A DNA stretch of 64,000 bases from Hypericum androsaemum. Lineage: Eukaryota; Streptophyta; Magnoliopsida; Malpighiales; Hypericaceae. Where the stretch lies: contig OZ023192.1 of NCBI GenBank assembly GCA_963995505.1, forward strand, positions 17,405,001-17,469,000. The letters are read 5' to 3'. Numbering within the stretch: position 1 is the first letter of the stretch; the number at the start of each line of letters is the position of its first letter. The notes under the pieces were generated by a model. The model was given only the letters and a program-made list of their open reading frames with translations. It was not told the DNA's origin and made no database searches. Made by a program: the position numbers and the translations under genes. Shown here one piece after another: positions 11,296 to 22,830 of this stretch.

Positions 11296-12343
11296 CTATA
11301 AGGAACCCCATTGATGACCTAGGTCACTAGGAGCAGGGTCAGGTGCCAGAGGACCACCACCTCCACTGTTAGAGCCAGCTTCAAAAAGAGGACAACCACC
11401 TCTATTGTCGGCGCCACCTTCAAACAGAGCAACACCACCTCCACTGCCAGTGCCTACGTCAACGTCAAAAAGAGGACCACCACTTCCACTTCCAGCACCA
11501 GTTTCAAACAAAGGACCTGAAATCTGGGCGATACGAAGATTATCAATGCTGATGTAACCAGAAGGTGGTGGGTTTAGGTTGGGGTTGGGTTGAGATGATG
11601 AGGTGGAAGATCCACCCGCGGCCTTCTCCTGAAGCTTGGTGGATATCATAGCAAAGATCTCTTTGTAGGCATTGTTGACGTCAATGAGGTCGCCAAAGCT
11701 AAGATCTTCGATGGGGGTCTCCCACCAGACCTGTATGTCCTCCCCCCGACTAGCGTCTATGCTCTCTTTGAGCTCCTTCATCTTCTGATTATCAACGTCC
11801 ATCTTCTGGATCAACTTGTTATGGTGGTTGTTCAGGTCATTGATCTTAATTTGTCGATGTACCTCAACGATTTGCTCTGAGCTATCGCTAGGGTCTTGCT
11901 GCTCATGCCTGAGGTACCGCCTTATGATACTGTCCGTAGATTGGTGGCCAAAAGAGAATGGCTTACCTGCAGTGATATAACCAAAAAAAAATTTGTTTAT
12001 TAGTTTCATAAATATATTCATTTACTTTGATCGAAAAAGAAAAAATATTTTGTGAATAAAAAATCTAAGGATTAATAGTGACAAATATGTAAAATATTTA
12101 AATTTAAAATTTATAAATAAGTGAGTTAAATTCAAAGAGCCACTCTTAAATGAGATCATGTTGTTGCTTACCAGCAGGAGAAAATACTACGAAGGCAATT
12201 TCGGCGCCCGTGAGAGTGACAAGCTCACTTGCCTTCTTATTGATACCTGATCTACGCTTGGAAAATGTGACGAACTTCTCTTCCATATTCTCGATCAGTT
12301 TAATCTCGATCTTCTGTTTGCCCTTAGTTTTCTTTCCTTCCAT
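11296..12343 (-). CDS. Type I (M-alpha, AGL62-like) MADS-box factor with one intron, copy C1
   Basis: Exon 1 is 12343-12172 and exon 2 is 11966-11296. The 205-nt intron (12171-11967) starts GTAAGC and ends TGCAG, phase 1 within a Gly codon. The spliced frame is 280 codons. Residues 1-60 are the MADS domain ([18 protein letters not shown], then [15 protein letters not shown]), followed by R(R)YL, a helical Asn/Gln/Lys-rich stretch and the [10 protein letters not shown] motif, which resembles the WW-P-EEL block of AGL62 proteins. The C-terminus has four modules of about 15 residues of the type GPLFE-G-GSGGG, ending GHQWGSL. C2 and C4 share this architecture. Expected to be a nuclear DNA-binding factor dimerising with M-gamma MADS proteins. 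This is the only C copy with intact splice sites and frame. Both a continuous exon 2 and the conserved intron in relatives support the model. Confidence 0.86.
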
Positions 12344-12422
12344 TTTAGATTATTTAATTCTTGTTTCTCTTTCAATCTTTAATATTTTAGGGACTAGTGA
12401 ATTTTTTATTGGAAAGACCGTA

Positions 12423-12433
12423 CTATTATATAG
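12423..12433 (-). promoter_or_regulatory. TATA-like box of C1
   Basis: The minus strand reads CTATATAATAG about 85 bp before the C1 start codon. C2 (16429-16437) and C4 (49605-49613) have CTATATATT at the same distance. Confidence 0.55.
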
Positions 12434-12553
12434 GAGAAATTATTATGCTCTTACCATATTTAACATTTGAGAATATCATGATTTTATGTTTGTAGTTGGC
12501 AAGTACGTGTCAATTGACAAATTTCACCTGTGTTTTAGTTGGGAACTCACTCA

Positions 12554-13645
12554 GAAAAATTTTATGGTGATCCCTACGTACCAAGTCATTTGCTGATTTG
12601 GTATGTACCCACCAATCAACAATTGCCAAATGAGTTTATGTCAAATTAATTAATTAGTTGACTTGGATATGTATTTAGGATAACTAAATCAAGTTATTAT
12701 TGTATAATAGGTTAAAAAACAAATTATTTTTTTATCAATACAACTAAATCATAAATGAAAAAAATATGACGAAATATTGTTATATTTTAATTTTCTTAAG
12801 TACATAAAATATTTTTATTTTACAAAAAGTTATGAAAATTTTATAAAAATAATTAAGTATTTTACTTTAATTTCAAGAAGATAAAACTAACTTCAACTAC
12901 TTTAAGTGCATGTCCAAAAATATGCAAACCGATAAAGTAATTGTTCAAAAAACTGTTCAAAAAAATAAGTGTTATATTTTTTATTTTCATGATTAAAAAA
13001 TAATTGTTCTTCCATCAAATAATTAAAATTATTTTTCGTAAGAATAATTATTTGATGGACTTAGGTCTATTTTCTTGAAATTATAAAAATTAAAATAGAT
13101 CAGTTAGAACGATTCTTTTATTTGGTGAACAATTATTTTCGTAATTTTTCATTAAATTAAAATTAAAAAATATTTTATGGTCTTAAAGAAAATTAAAATA
13201 TAACTTAGGTCTATTTTTTAATTACGATTCTATAAAAATTTTATGAAATTTTTTCTTAAATAAAATTGTCGTAACTTTAATTAAAACAAGTATTCTATAA
13301 CAATTATTTGATGGACATAAAATAGATCAATTATTTTATTTGGTGAACAATTATTTTTCATAGCTTTACATAAAATTAAAATAAAAATATTTTACATACT
13401 TGAAGAAAATTGAAATATAACAAAATTTCAACATGTTCCTTTCATTTATGAATTAGTTGTATTGATAAGAAAATAGTTTGTTTTTAACCTATTATACAAT
13501 AATGACTTGATTTAGTTACCATAAATACATATCCAAGTCAACTAATTAATTAATTTGACATAAACTCACTTGGCATTTATTGATTGGTGGTTACATACCA
13601 AGTCACCAAATGACTTGGTATATAGAGATCACCACCATAAAATTT
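12554..13645. mobile_element. Foldback-type MITE with long inverted repeats in the C1 promoter
   Basis: The left end AAATTTTATGGTGATC-CC-TACGTACCAAGTCA is mirrored at the right end. The inverted similarity continues for several hundred bases to an AT-rich centre, so the 1092-bp element can fold into a long hairpin. Exact 8-bp direct repeats CTCACTCA flank it (12546-12553 and 13646-13653), a duplication size seen with hAT-type elements. The related site near C4 (about 49725) reads straight from GGGAACTCA to TTTAAGG with no insert. It lies about 210 bp upstream of the C1 start codon. No coding capacity. Confidence 0.83.
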
Positions 13646-13653
13646 CTCACTCA

Positions 13654-16428
13654 TTTAAGGTGTTTTGCTATCAACTCGCCAAATTTTTTTAATAATGGTC
13701 TCTCTTTTCATCGACGGTTTTCCTAATTGTCTGTAATAGGAAGTTATGAGTAGCTTTTCCTCACAAGTATAATTTTTTGCGTCCAAAATTCTTGTAGGAG
13801 TGTGTAGTGTAAATTATATGTTTGATGGAGATTTTTAAAATTTACTTAAATAAGCTTTTAATCGTACTAATAATGTTAGATCTCCGGTTGGTTTTCACTA
13901 TCTGTAGAACCACTTTTTAGATCATCTATAGTATGCATCAATGCATGAAGGAAGCAAATTATGAAAGGAAACATAGTCCAACATAAGGAAAATTTGGAAA
14001 AGATATCCATAATGGTTGTACTCTCTCTAATTAATGATAAGTTGCATTTTCCATACCATGACAAATCATAATGCAATCAAGGTGAGGATGATACATCTCA
14101 TGGCCAACCGAAAATATGGCAAAAGAAAAATCCATCTCGACGGTAATTAATTCATCTTGCAAATTAAACATATTCCCAACCGTTTAGTATCAATTATATG
14201 TGCAACGACTGCTCATTGAACATCGTTAGCGAAGTTCGCATCGCTCTTACACCGTAGTACCTGGGTTTTCAAGTGACACTGCTTTTTTTTAGATGTAAAT
14301 ATTTTATTACTTCGAATCTTTAAGAATATATTATCGCAGTCACACCATTTTATACTGGACAAGCCACCGTAAAGGCTCCATTCAGCCGGGGACTTCTTGA
14401 AGCAGAAAGAATAAATTGATGATGATTTACTTAATTATGTCAAGCCTTGTTTTTTGAAAACAACATCAATCCTTCCTAACCATATATGCTAGAGAAATTT
14501 TATGGTGGTCCTTACATACTAAAGTCACATAATGACTTAGTATGTACCCATCAATCAATGGTTAATAAATAAATTAGTGCATTTTATAATTTTAAATGAG
14601 TATGATAATTAATTATGGAAAGAAAATCAAGACATTATAGTGATATAGTTATCATAAAAATATTTCCTAAATAAAGTTTCTTGGATGAGGAAATAAACAA
14701 ACAATTAATAGAAAGTCTAACATTATATTTTATTTTTCCTCTCCTAAATAGGGCCATAGAGATAATTATTAAAAAATATGCAAAATTAAGAAAAAAATTG
14801 AAATTGTCAAAGAACGGTCAGAGGAGGAAGAACAATAAATCTGTAAAATTGTCTAAGAGTAAGCTAAGTATAAGTCCAATTTTGTCTTTTCTTTTCTAAT
14901 GTTTTTTCTTATTTCGTTTTTAATAGGGCTTAGATGAGTAAAATTATCAGATTTGACGATTAAGCTTTTGGAAAAAAAATCTAGACGGAGTATAAGGTAT
15001 GTATCAAATTTTATGCACTATAATTTTATCATTAGAATATTTGCACAATATAATATCTATAATGACGTTATACATATAGTTAGGGAATTAAAGGTCATCA
15101 TATGTAATAAAGGCACAATTACAAGATGAATTTTGAAAGCATTCCACCACTTATGGGATTAATAAGATTTCAATACCTCCTAAATTTATAATAAATTTTT
15201 GCTATTTCTTTCAAATTTGTATTTGATTTAAATTACGCCCGTAGTACATTATTTATGTCCAAACACAGTTGTTTAATTTTGAAAAGGGGCTCCTCGTGCT
15301 CTTAAATTAATGAATTTCTCTGGAAATAATTAATTACTTTATCTGTTGTTGAAGCGACGGGGAGAAGGGACATAATTAATTAAACTAGGGGAATTCAGAC
15401 TTTTAACCTATTTGGAATGAGGAACTCATGCTTGTTGCATTCGATATGTATGAGGATGATTTCATAATTTTGTCTATTGAGGACAGAGTTGGTCCCGGGT
15501 ATTTTGAAATTTTCTTTAATCACTGTGTGCTTAATTAAATTGAAACGAAACAATTTGTGAATTGCAATACCATTATTCTTTATTTATCTAATTAGAAATT
15601 ATTCGTATAAAATATTTTTAGATCTATCAATTATGGTATACAAAATCATATACCATATGTAATGCCTTTTCACCACCTTAACCAGAAGGTCATTTCTCTC
15701 TTGACGGAGTGTGCATTGGTGTTTTCCAGAGTCCTCGGAAAGCTCTCTCAGAATAGTTTAAGTTTGCAGAAAGGCTCAAGGAGGAAAATCTGATTTATGG
15801 CATTTGCTTTTATCTCTTTAATGTGTGGTCTACCAAGCTGTACATCTTTCTGAGCTACTATTTTGAGTATCTGCACTTTTTATAACATACCAAACATAAC
15901 CTTTATTACTTACTATTAAATATTTTCTCATCTTAATTATGATTGATTCAAAGAGTGTAAACCAAAAAATATCCTTACCAAATAAAAGATTTTCCACAAT
16001 AAGGATCGATGATTTTTTCTTGAGGGTAAGGATCGATGATTTTTGTTATAAAAGAATTCTCCTCAATCAAATAAAAAATGTTATACAAAGGTTTTTTTAA
16101 AACCCACCATTAAAATATAAAATGTATACAAAAGATAAAAATCCCTATACCGATTTTAGACACAAAAGATTAGATCTTGTGAGGAAAAGTTACTACTAAC
16201 TCCCGATTAGCTAGATAGATAGTTCACAAAAGCGCCGAATAGCAAAATACCTTAAATGAGTTTCCAAGTAAAACATCATTATAAATTGACAATTGACGAG
16301 TACTTGCCTTCTTTTTATTTTGAGAAGTAACAATACTTGCCAACTTAAAAAATAAAATCATGATATTCTCAATTGTCTAATATGGTAAGAGCCAGCAAGA
16401 AAATTAATCAATTGCACATCATTCCTCC
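13654..16428. other. Spacer between the head-to-head genes C1 and C2
   Basis: No gene is visible. 13660-14350 is the upstream flank of C1, matching 49730-50460 upstream of C4. 14340-14480 resembles 25505-25640 near unit 2 ('tccattcagcc...cttcttgaagc'). 15280-15940 is inverted relative to 47420-48000. 16200-16420 mirrors 12440-12550 plus 13646-13700. The short frame at 14681-14899 is Lys/Ile-rich AT noise. Confidence 0.5.
14486..14690. mobile_element. One end of a MITE of the 8742/12554 family
   Basis: GAAATTTTATGGTGGTCC...TAAAGTCAC..TGACTTAGTATGTACCCA..AATCAA reproduces the left end of the element at 12554. No matching inverted right end was found within the next 1.5 kb, so it is truncated or solo. 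Confidence 0.5.
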
Positions 16429-16437
16429 TATATATTG
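16429..16437 (+). promoter_or_regulatory. TATA-like box of C2
   Basis: CTATATATT lies about 85 bp upstream of the C2 ATG, the same spacing as in C1 and C4. Confidence 0.5.
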
Positions 16438-16517
16438 GAACTCACTTCCCATTAAAAAAATACCAGCCTACAAAACCATTAAAGATTGAAAAGGAAAAAA
16501 GAATTAAGTTATACAAA

Positions 16518-17563
16518 ATGGAAGGAAAGAAAACAAAAGGCAGACAGAAGATCGAGATAAAACTAATCGAAAATATGGAAGATAGACTCGTCACATTTTT
16601 CAAGCGTAGGTCAGGCATCAACAAGAAGGCAAGTGAACTTGTCACACTCACCGGTGATACAATTGCCTTTGTTGTATTTTCTCCTGCGGATAAATTTATT
16701 ACCGGACTATATTTATGAATGATTCTTTCATTTTGACCTTCATTCAATTATAAGTTGGTTATAAAGTTTTAATATTTTACATATTTATCACTATTAATCA
16801 TTAGTTTTGTTATTCACAAAATATTTCTTCTCTTTGGATCAAAATAATAGGACTTTATATTTATTAAACCTATAAAGAGAAAGTTTATGGATTTACGACT
16901 ACAGGTAGGCCCTTCTCTTTTGGCCACCCAAGTGCAGATAATGTTGTAAGGAGATACCTAGGGCAACAACAAGAAGTCGCCAATGATGGCACAGAGCAAA
17001 TTGTCGAGACGCATCGACAGATTAAGATCAACGACCTCAACAACCACCACAACCAGCTGATCCAGAAACTTGACTCTGACAATCAGAAAATGAAGGAGCT
17101 TAAGGCGAGCATAGATGCTGGCAAGGGAGAGCACGTGGAGGGGTGGCGGGAGACCCCAATCGACGAGCTCAGCTTCGCTGACCTTGTTAACGTCAGCAAA
17201 GCATATAAAGACATCTTTGCTATGATATCTACCAAGCTTCACGGGAAGACCGCGGGTGGCGTTTCTACCTCATTAGCTCATTCCAACCCCAACCCGTTGC
17301 CTTTGGGCAACACTGCCGTTAATCATCTTGGTATCTCCGAGATGTCTGGCCCTCCTTTTGAAGTTGGCACTAGCAATGGAGGTGGTGTTCCTACTTATAG
17401 AGGTTTCGCTAGCAATGGAGGTGGTGGTCCTCTGTTTGAAGAATGTTCTGGCAGTGGAATTTGTGGTCCTTTGTTTGAAGCTGTCGCTGGCAATGGAGGC
17501 AGTGGTCCACCGGCACTTGGTCCTGCTCCTAGTGACGAGGGTCATCAATGGGGTTCCTTCTAG
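16518..17563 (+). pseudogene. C-type MADS-box copy C2 with mutated splice donor
   Basis: Exon 1 (16518 to about 16689) encodes [15 protein letters not shown] and a MADS domain, but the Ser of FSKRR is Phe (TFFKRRSG). At the exon 1/intron border, C1 and C4 have G|GTAAGC, whereas here 16690-16695 reads ATAAAT, so the GT donor is lost. Without splicing, translation stops at 16716-16718 after 66 codons, before exon 2. The acceptor CTACAG (to 16904) and exon 2 (16905-17563) are intact and in frame: GRPFSFGHPS, the helical Asn/Gln stretch, W-ETPIDELSF, four Gly-rich modules and GHQWGSF. Exon 2 has no stop, so loss of function is recent, or a cryptic donor is used. Opposite orientation to C1, in an inverted duplication. 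Confidence 0.82.
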
Positions 17564-19086
17564 ATGTATCAACTCTATTATGCGTCAGTTCAATTAATAG
17601 AAAAACACTTTGTTATGTTTTTTTCAATTTGGATGTAACACAGTGAATTTTATGAGAATTAGAGTGCATTTATAAATATATTTATTTATCTATAATTGTC
17701 TTCTTATGAAAGTGAAGGAATAGATGCAGCCATTTAATAGATTCAACCTTGATAATTTGTTCATCCTTATTGAAAATATTCAGCCTTTTTCTGACATTTA
17801 TATGTTTGATCCGGTAATATGCCAAGTGCTAGAAACAATTACTTTATTAAGTGTCTTAATATCGGAAATAATTCTGCATATGGAAATTACTAGCCACAGT
17901 AAAAAGTTTTATGATTATTCGGTATTACAAACATAACCATGGTAATTTATTAAAATATGAATCTAGTATAATTTTTTAAAATTTAATTATGTTTTGATTA
18001 TTTAGCCGTTAGTAAATAATTTTCCACCCACGAATTTATTCAAAAACGTGAACACGGTAAGGTACACAAATTAAAGATAGACATCGCATGGAAATGTAGG
18101 GGTGTACGGGCAAAGATTGGCAAGTGTGTTATTTATTTGGTAAGGACATTTTTTGGTTTATACTCTTTGAATGAATTATAATTAAGATGAGAAATTTTAA
18201 ATAGCAATAAAGGTTATATCTCGTATGTTGTCAATAGTGCAAGTTACTCAAAATAGTAAAATTATTCGAAAAGATGTACCGCTTGATTGACAAAACATTA
18301 AAGGTCGATATCATTTACTTAATATAATCTAACTCTACATTAATATGGATTCACAACCATCACCTATCTTCGTAACATTATAATTACAAGATTACTTTTG
18401 AAAGTGCCACAGAATTTGTTCCATCATTTGTCCGCCTATTATGATTTCAATTTATGCATTATCGTATACATTTCTAAACTTAATTCTAAAAAATACATCT
18501 CTAAACGAATCTCTTACTCCTATATAGAACTAGTTTGCCCAGCTTGTCGTGGGCCTTGCTCATTAAAGCCAGATTGAGCCTGACCTCATTATGCGACCCA
18601 AAATTTTAAACTTTTGAAAGAAATCGAATCAAATACAAACATAATATACTGTGAATAAAATGACGATTAAGATGAGGATAAAATATAAAGCTTAAAAAAC
18701 CATCTTGTTTTAACAACCTAAATATAGATTTTTTAGATTGTCTGTTATCTAGAATCTAGTACTATCAGATAATTTAGGAAGTTCTGTTTATGATATTTGA
18801 ACCCAAGATTTTATTGATTGCATTAAGTCTCTTACCACTATCTTCCATCAACACATGCTTTCAAAAGAATAATGAATTTAAATACTAGATAATTTTAACT
18901 AAAAGGAATGGCGAATAGTGAATGTAGATTATACAATCACAATTTTACCTTTCAAAAAACAGATCATACAATCACAACCGATTCAAATTCTTATACTGAG
19001 AGGTCATCTTAGATATCTAGTTCTCTGTCTTTTCTTTTTCCGGACCTGAACTTCATTTTGAAGATAAGTTGAGTATAAAATACGAA
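17564..19086. other. C2 downstream flank and AT-rich intergenic DNA
   Basis: 17590-18470 is an inverted, diverged copy of 10300-11280 downstream of C1. For instance, 18000-18110 mirrors 10730-10850. The frame at 17724-17936 has no recognisable domain. 18480-19086 shows nothing. Confidence 0.5.
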
Positions 19087-19095
19087 TAAAATATT

Positions 19096-20284
19096 GGGTA
19101 AATTCCGCTCAGATCCCTGGTGTTTGGTATATTTAAGTCTCGCTCCCCTATATTTTGGTAATCGATTAAAAACTCTCCATAATTTGGAAAAATTATACCA
19201 TGGGACCCCTGAAGTCGGAATCAGAGTTTTTCTCCGGCGAAGGCCTACATGAAATGACACAAATACCCCCACTTAAAAAACCAAAAAAATTCTCTCTCCT
19301 CCGTAAAAAAAACAAAAAAGCATGGATGGACAAGAGGACGCCCTTTCTCTTCTCCAACTAAATCAACAATTTCACAGGCCCTAATAATTTGCAAGAGGAT
19401 GCTTGCTCGTACGGGAAAAGGAAATAAGGGAACGACAAAGAGATGGATGGTCCAATTGAATTGGTTTAATTCTGGTCATTTTTGAGCTAGGGCTTTTGGA
19501 TTTTTGCGAGGACAAGTGCCGGCGCCGGTGGTGTTCAAGCATGTGTGGGTGACGGCGACCACTCTTCCCGTAGGAGACGACCACGAGAACGTCCAGAAGG
19601 TAGGAGATGACTAGCAGTTCGAGGAGCTGTAAAAGCGATCTTATGTGCAACCACGAGAAGCCGTTCGAGGAATCCCATGGTTCGCCGCCACCGTCGAACT
19701 CCTTCTTATCCTCCACCACCGCTGCGGCCTCACCACCTCCCACGGGCGCCGCCATGGCCGGACCCAACGCAAACCCCGCCGGACCTGTGGAGAGAAACCG
19801 ACGCCGTGCCTCGTCGTACTACAGATTTGTGATTTGAGGATGGAAGTGCCTCGTCAAGTTACAGATTTGTTTTGATTTGGGTTCTGGATGTGCTTGGATG
19901 TGTACGAGCATTCATGTTCTTTGGATTTTGATTACGAGTACTCATAAAACATAATATTGTAATCAATCACATTATGTTATCCCTGCTTTTGAATTTTTTA
20001 GATTATCTATTTGTTTTGATTTATTTGGGTATGGATTTTGATTAAATATGGAGGCAGAGGAAGAAGATGAAGAGAGAAGGAAAAAAAAGATTTTTTGTTT
20101 TTTTAACAAATGGGGCATTTTGGTCATTTCATATGGGCCTTCGTTGGAGAAAAATTCTGATTCCGGCTTCAGGGGTCCCAGAGTATAATTTTGCCAAATT
20201 ATGGAGAGTTTTTAATCGATTACCAGAATACAGGGGGCGAGCCTTAAATATACCAAACACCAGGGGCCTGAGAGTAATTTCCCC
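19096..20284. mobile_element. Non-autonomous Mutator-like element (MULE-b), possible gene capture
   Basis: The left end GGGTAAATTCCGCTCAGATC is mirrored by the right end (…AGAGTAATTTCCCC). Both TIRs carry 'ccctggtgtttggtatatttaag' and the block around 'ggagagtttttaatcgatta', giving TIRs of about 190 bp. Exact 9-bp flanking duplications TAAAATATT lie at 19087-19095 and 20285-20293, the Mutator hallmark. The interior (19320-20060) is GC-richer and holds an Ala/Gly-rich minus-strand frame from about 19755 (MAAPVGGGEAAAVVEDKK), which could be a captured exon. The gene it came from is not recognised. No transposase. Confidence 0.85.
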
Positions 20285-20364
20285 TAAAATATTTCTACAA
20301 TATTTTACTCAACTTCATTTTCAACCCTAAATTCAATACATCTGAACAACCGGGATAAAATAAC

Positions 20365-21273
20365 GAGATAATTACTCTGAGGACCCCAGGGTATAGTTAA
20401 ATAGACTCTGAGGACCCTGTAGTTTTCTTACTAATTGCTGAGCCCCTGTAGTTTGGTTATTATTATACTCTCGGGTCCCTGGCTGATGTCAGCAGTTATT
20501 TTTTCCTTTTTTGTCATGAAAATGACCTTTATGCCTTTACACAAAAAAAATAAAAAAAAATAAACCCATCGGCTTCCTCGCCGGTCCAATCGAACCCCGA
20601 CCCACATCCACTACGGCCACAACCGCCTAGTCCCTATCTACATGACTCGGGTCCCTTGCATTTACGTCTTCGTCGAGATTAGGATCAATGTTGACCGTTT
20701 GGTGAAGACCGTGGAGTTGAACTTCGCCGGCTGAGGGGAGGGGAGGAAGCGGCGTATCGTTCTAGCCGGGACGATACAGTTCGCTTTCGCGATTAGGGAG
20801 GCGAGGCCGAAATCGGAAGCGAGGGGATTTAGGGTTTTGATTCCACACTCCAAGCCGTTGTCGGCTGGGGAGGTTCTTGGGTGCACGGCACCGACGGTAG
20901 AGAGGTTTGGTCCAGAGGAGAAGGAGATGGTGTTAGTTTTTGTTGCGGACCAACGACGGGTCGGGGAAAGGAAAAAAGTCGATGTTGGGTCGACGTCGGT
21001 TGGATTTGACCAATGACAGATTTGGGAACGATGTGGGTCGGGGTCGATTGGACCGGCGAAGAACGATGGGTTTATTGTATTTTTGTTTTGTTTTGTGTAA
21101 GGGCATAAAAGTCATTTCTATGACAAAAAAAGGCAAAAATAATTGCTGACATCAGCCAGGGACCCGAGAGTATAATAATAATCAAACTACAGGAGCTCAG
21201 TAATTAGTAGGAAAACTATAGAATCCTCAGAGTCTATTTGACTATACCCTGGAGTTCTGAGAGTAATTATCTC
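20365..21273. mobile_element. Pack-MULE (MULE-c) carrying a DPH1 fragment
   Basis: The left end GAGATAATTACTCT is mirrored by AGAGTAATTATCTC at the right. TIRs of about 190 bp share the 'agggtatag..aaatagactctgagga' and 'tcgggtccctggctgatgtcagc' blocks. Exact 9-bp duplications TAAAATAAC flank it (20356-20364 and 21274-21282). It sits 80 bp from MULE-b and shares inner TIR motifs with MULE-a and MULE-d. The interior holds part of a diphthamide-synthesis gene, so it fits the Pack-MULE definition. Confidence 0.88.
20604..20955 (+). pseudogene. DPH1: Captured fragment of diphthamide biosynthesis gene DPH1
   Basis: Reading the frame of 20604 gives, in order, HYGHNRLVP, then IPC-like VPCIYVFVEIRINVDRLVKT, then GTIQFAFAIREA, then GFRVLIPHSKPLSAGEVLGC with TAPTV, then LVFVAD. 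These are consecutive conserved blocks of DPH1, the radical-SAM-type 4Fe-4S enzyme subunit that starts diphthamide synthesis on elongation factor 2. A TGA interrupts the frame near 20729. The HSC cysteine expected in the first block is Arg here. The last blocks lack the usual spacer, so a piece has been lost. Only about 115 codons are present, with no start codon or gene ends. It lies wholly inside MULE-c. Family assignment is from motif memory. Confidence 0.78.
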
Positions 21274-21429
21274 TAAAATAACTCTTCATCGTTAACACAC
21301 ATTAATAAGTGACTTCATTTGGAGCGCCACGAAATTCGTTCCGCACATTAATATTGCTTTTTTCTTTGTGTACAGATATATCGACCGGTGTACTCGTAAT
21401 TTCATTTTGAGCGGCCAACACGACTAGCA

Positions 21430-22830
21430 GAGCGTGTACCTAGTCAGTTAGGACCATATGCCTTCTAAAAGAGGCGGGAGGGCTCAAAATTTGGCCGATG
21501 CGGCATGTCAATGCCATCGTCTTTGCCAAACTTTCGTGGCGTTTCTTGCAGTCTCTAGACGTTCTCTGGCGACAGGTTCTATCAAGCAAGTATGTTAGGG
21601 GGAATAGTGGGCTGGCCAGCCTTGAGCCCCGACCTGTGTCCTCATTGACTTGGCAGACTATGGTCAAGTCCCGCCCGGTCCTTGCCCCGGGTTTTTGTCA
21701 AAACGTGGAAAATGGGCTAGTTACGGCCTTCTGAGATGATATGTGACTCTTTCCTTTGCCGCTCCGGAACCACCTCCTCCGAGACTTACCTCTTGTTACA
21801 GATGGATGGGACCTAGCTCATCTAGAGGTGTTCTTGTCTCTACATGTGATTATGTCCCTTGTTTCCACCCCTTTACTGGACTCCCCGGGTTGAGTTGACA
21901 TCCTATCCTGGGGGCTCTCGCAAGATGGACATTTCACCACAAAATTCCTATATAGAAATCTTCGCGGGACGTTAAGTCAGCGATCAGGGACCTCATCTGG
22001 AGTATGATTTGGGTGCTTAGAGTGACAGAGCGCGTGCACCTATTCACATGGTTAAATTTCAATGCGGTTTGATGACCAATGAGAAGTGCAAGTGGATACA
22101 CTTCACCAATTCAAGTACGTTCCCACGATGTCATACTGATATTGAGTCGCTAATGCATATATCTCGTGATTGCAGATTTGCTCGAGATATATGGTGGTAC
22201 TGCTACCACGACCGCCACGAGGATTCTACTAGAGATAGACCCAGGAAATTGGCTTCGGATCAACATATCCAAAGACGTCATTTGCCTTAAAGGTACCACT
22301 TGGTTGACTCTATTCGTGACAGTGTGCTGGTAGCTATGATGTTGTTGCACAAATGTGGTATTCTATATCGGTACTACCATGCAGCATCCTCCTCCCTCAC
22401 CCTTACACAGACAAAGGAATTTGCTCGTGTTCTCACAGATCGGTTTAATCCACCTCCCTCCCTCCAACGTGAGATCCTTATCTCTTGGACGTGACTATCG
22501 GAAAGCTTTGTCAAGCTCAAATAGAACTTTGAGGGGCAATCCGGGCCAGACTGGTGTACGCAAAGTCATCTAAGACTCTAGTGGATACTGGATTCATGGA
22601 TTTGCTAAGGGCATTGGAGATTGCTCAACTTTAGCTACTGAGCTCTGGGCCCTCATCCTAGGCTTGGAGGTGACTTGGAGCGAGCATATAGTCATGTACT
22701 TGTGGAGGTGGACTCCTCCCTAGCGATCTTTTGTGTGACGTGAGGTTACACGTGACAACCCTTATAGATCCTCATCCACAGAGCGTCGAATCTTCTAGCT
22801 TATGAGTGGCTTAGGTTGTTGGGAAATCAA
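21430..22830 (+). mobile_element. L1-type LINE remnant (3' part of ORF2)
   Basis: Broken frames in order resemble the end of plant L1 ORF2. First comes an RT C-terminal block (AIVFAKLSWRFLQSLDVLWRQVLSSKY, 21505-21600). Then a zf-RVT zinc finger at about 22048-22200 (CHTDIESLMHISRDCRFARDIWW). Then an RNase H-like block at 22560-22720 (DSSGYWIHGFAKGIGDCS, TELWALILGLE). Several stops and frameshifts separate them. No poly(A) tail or target duplication was resolved. Dead copy. Confidence 0.75.

Noticed and set aside
14681..14899. 72-codon Lys-rich frame as a small gene
   Set aside because: AT-rich, follows a MITE end, no conservation in the related flanks.
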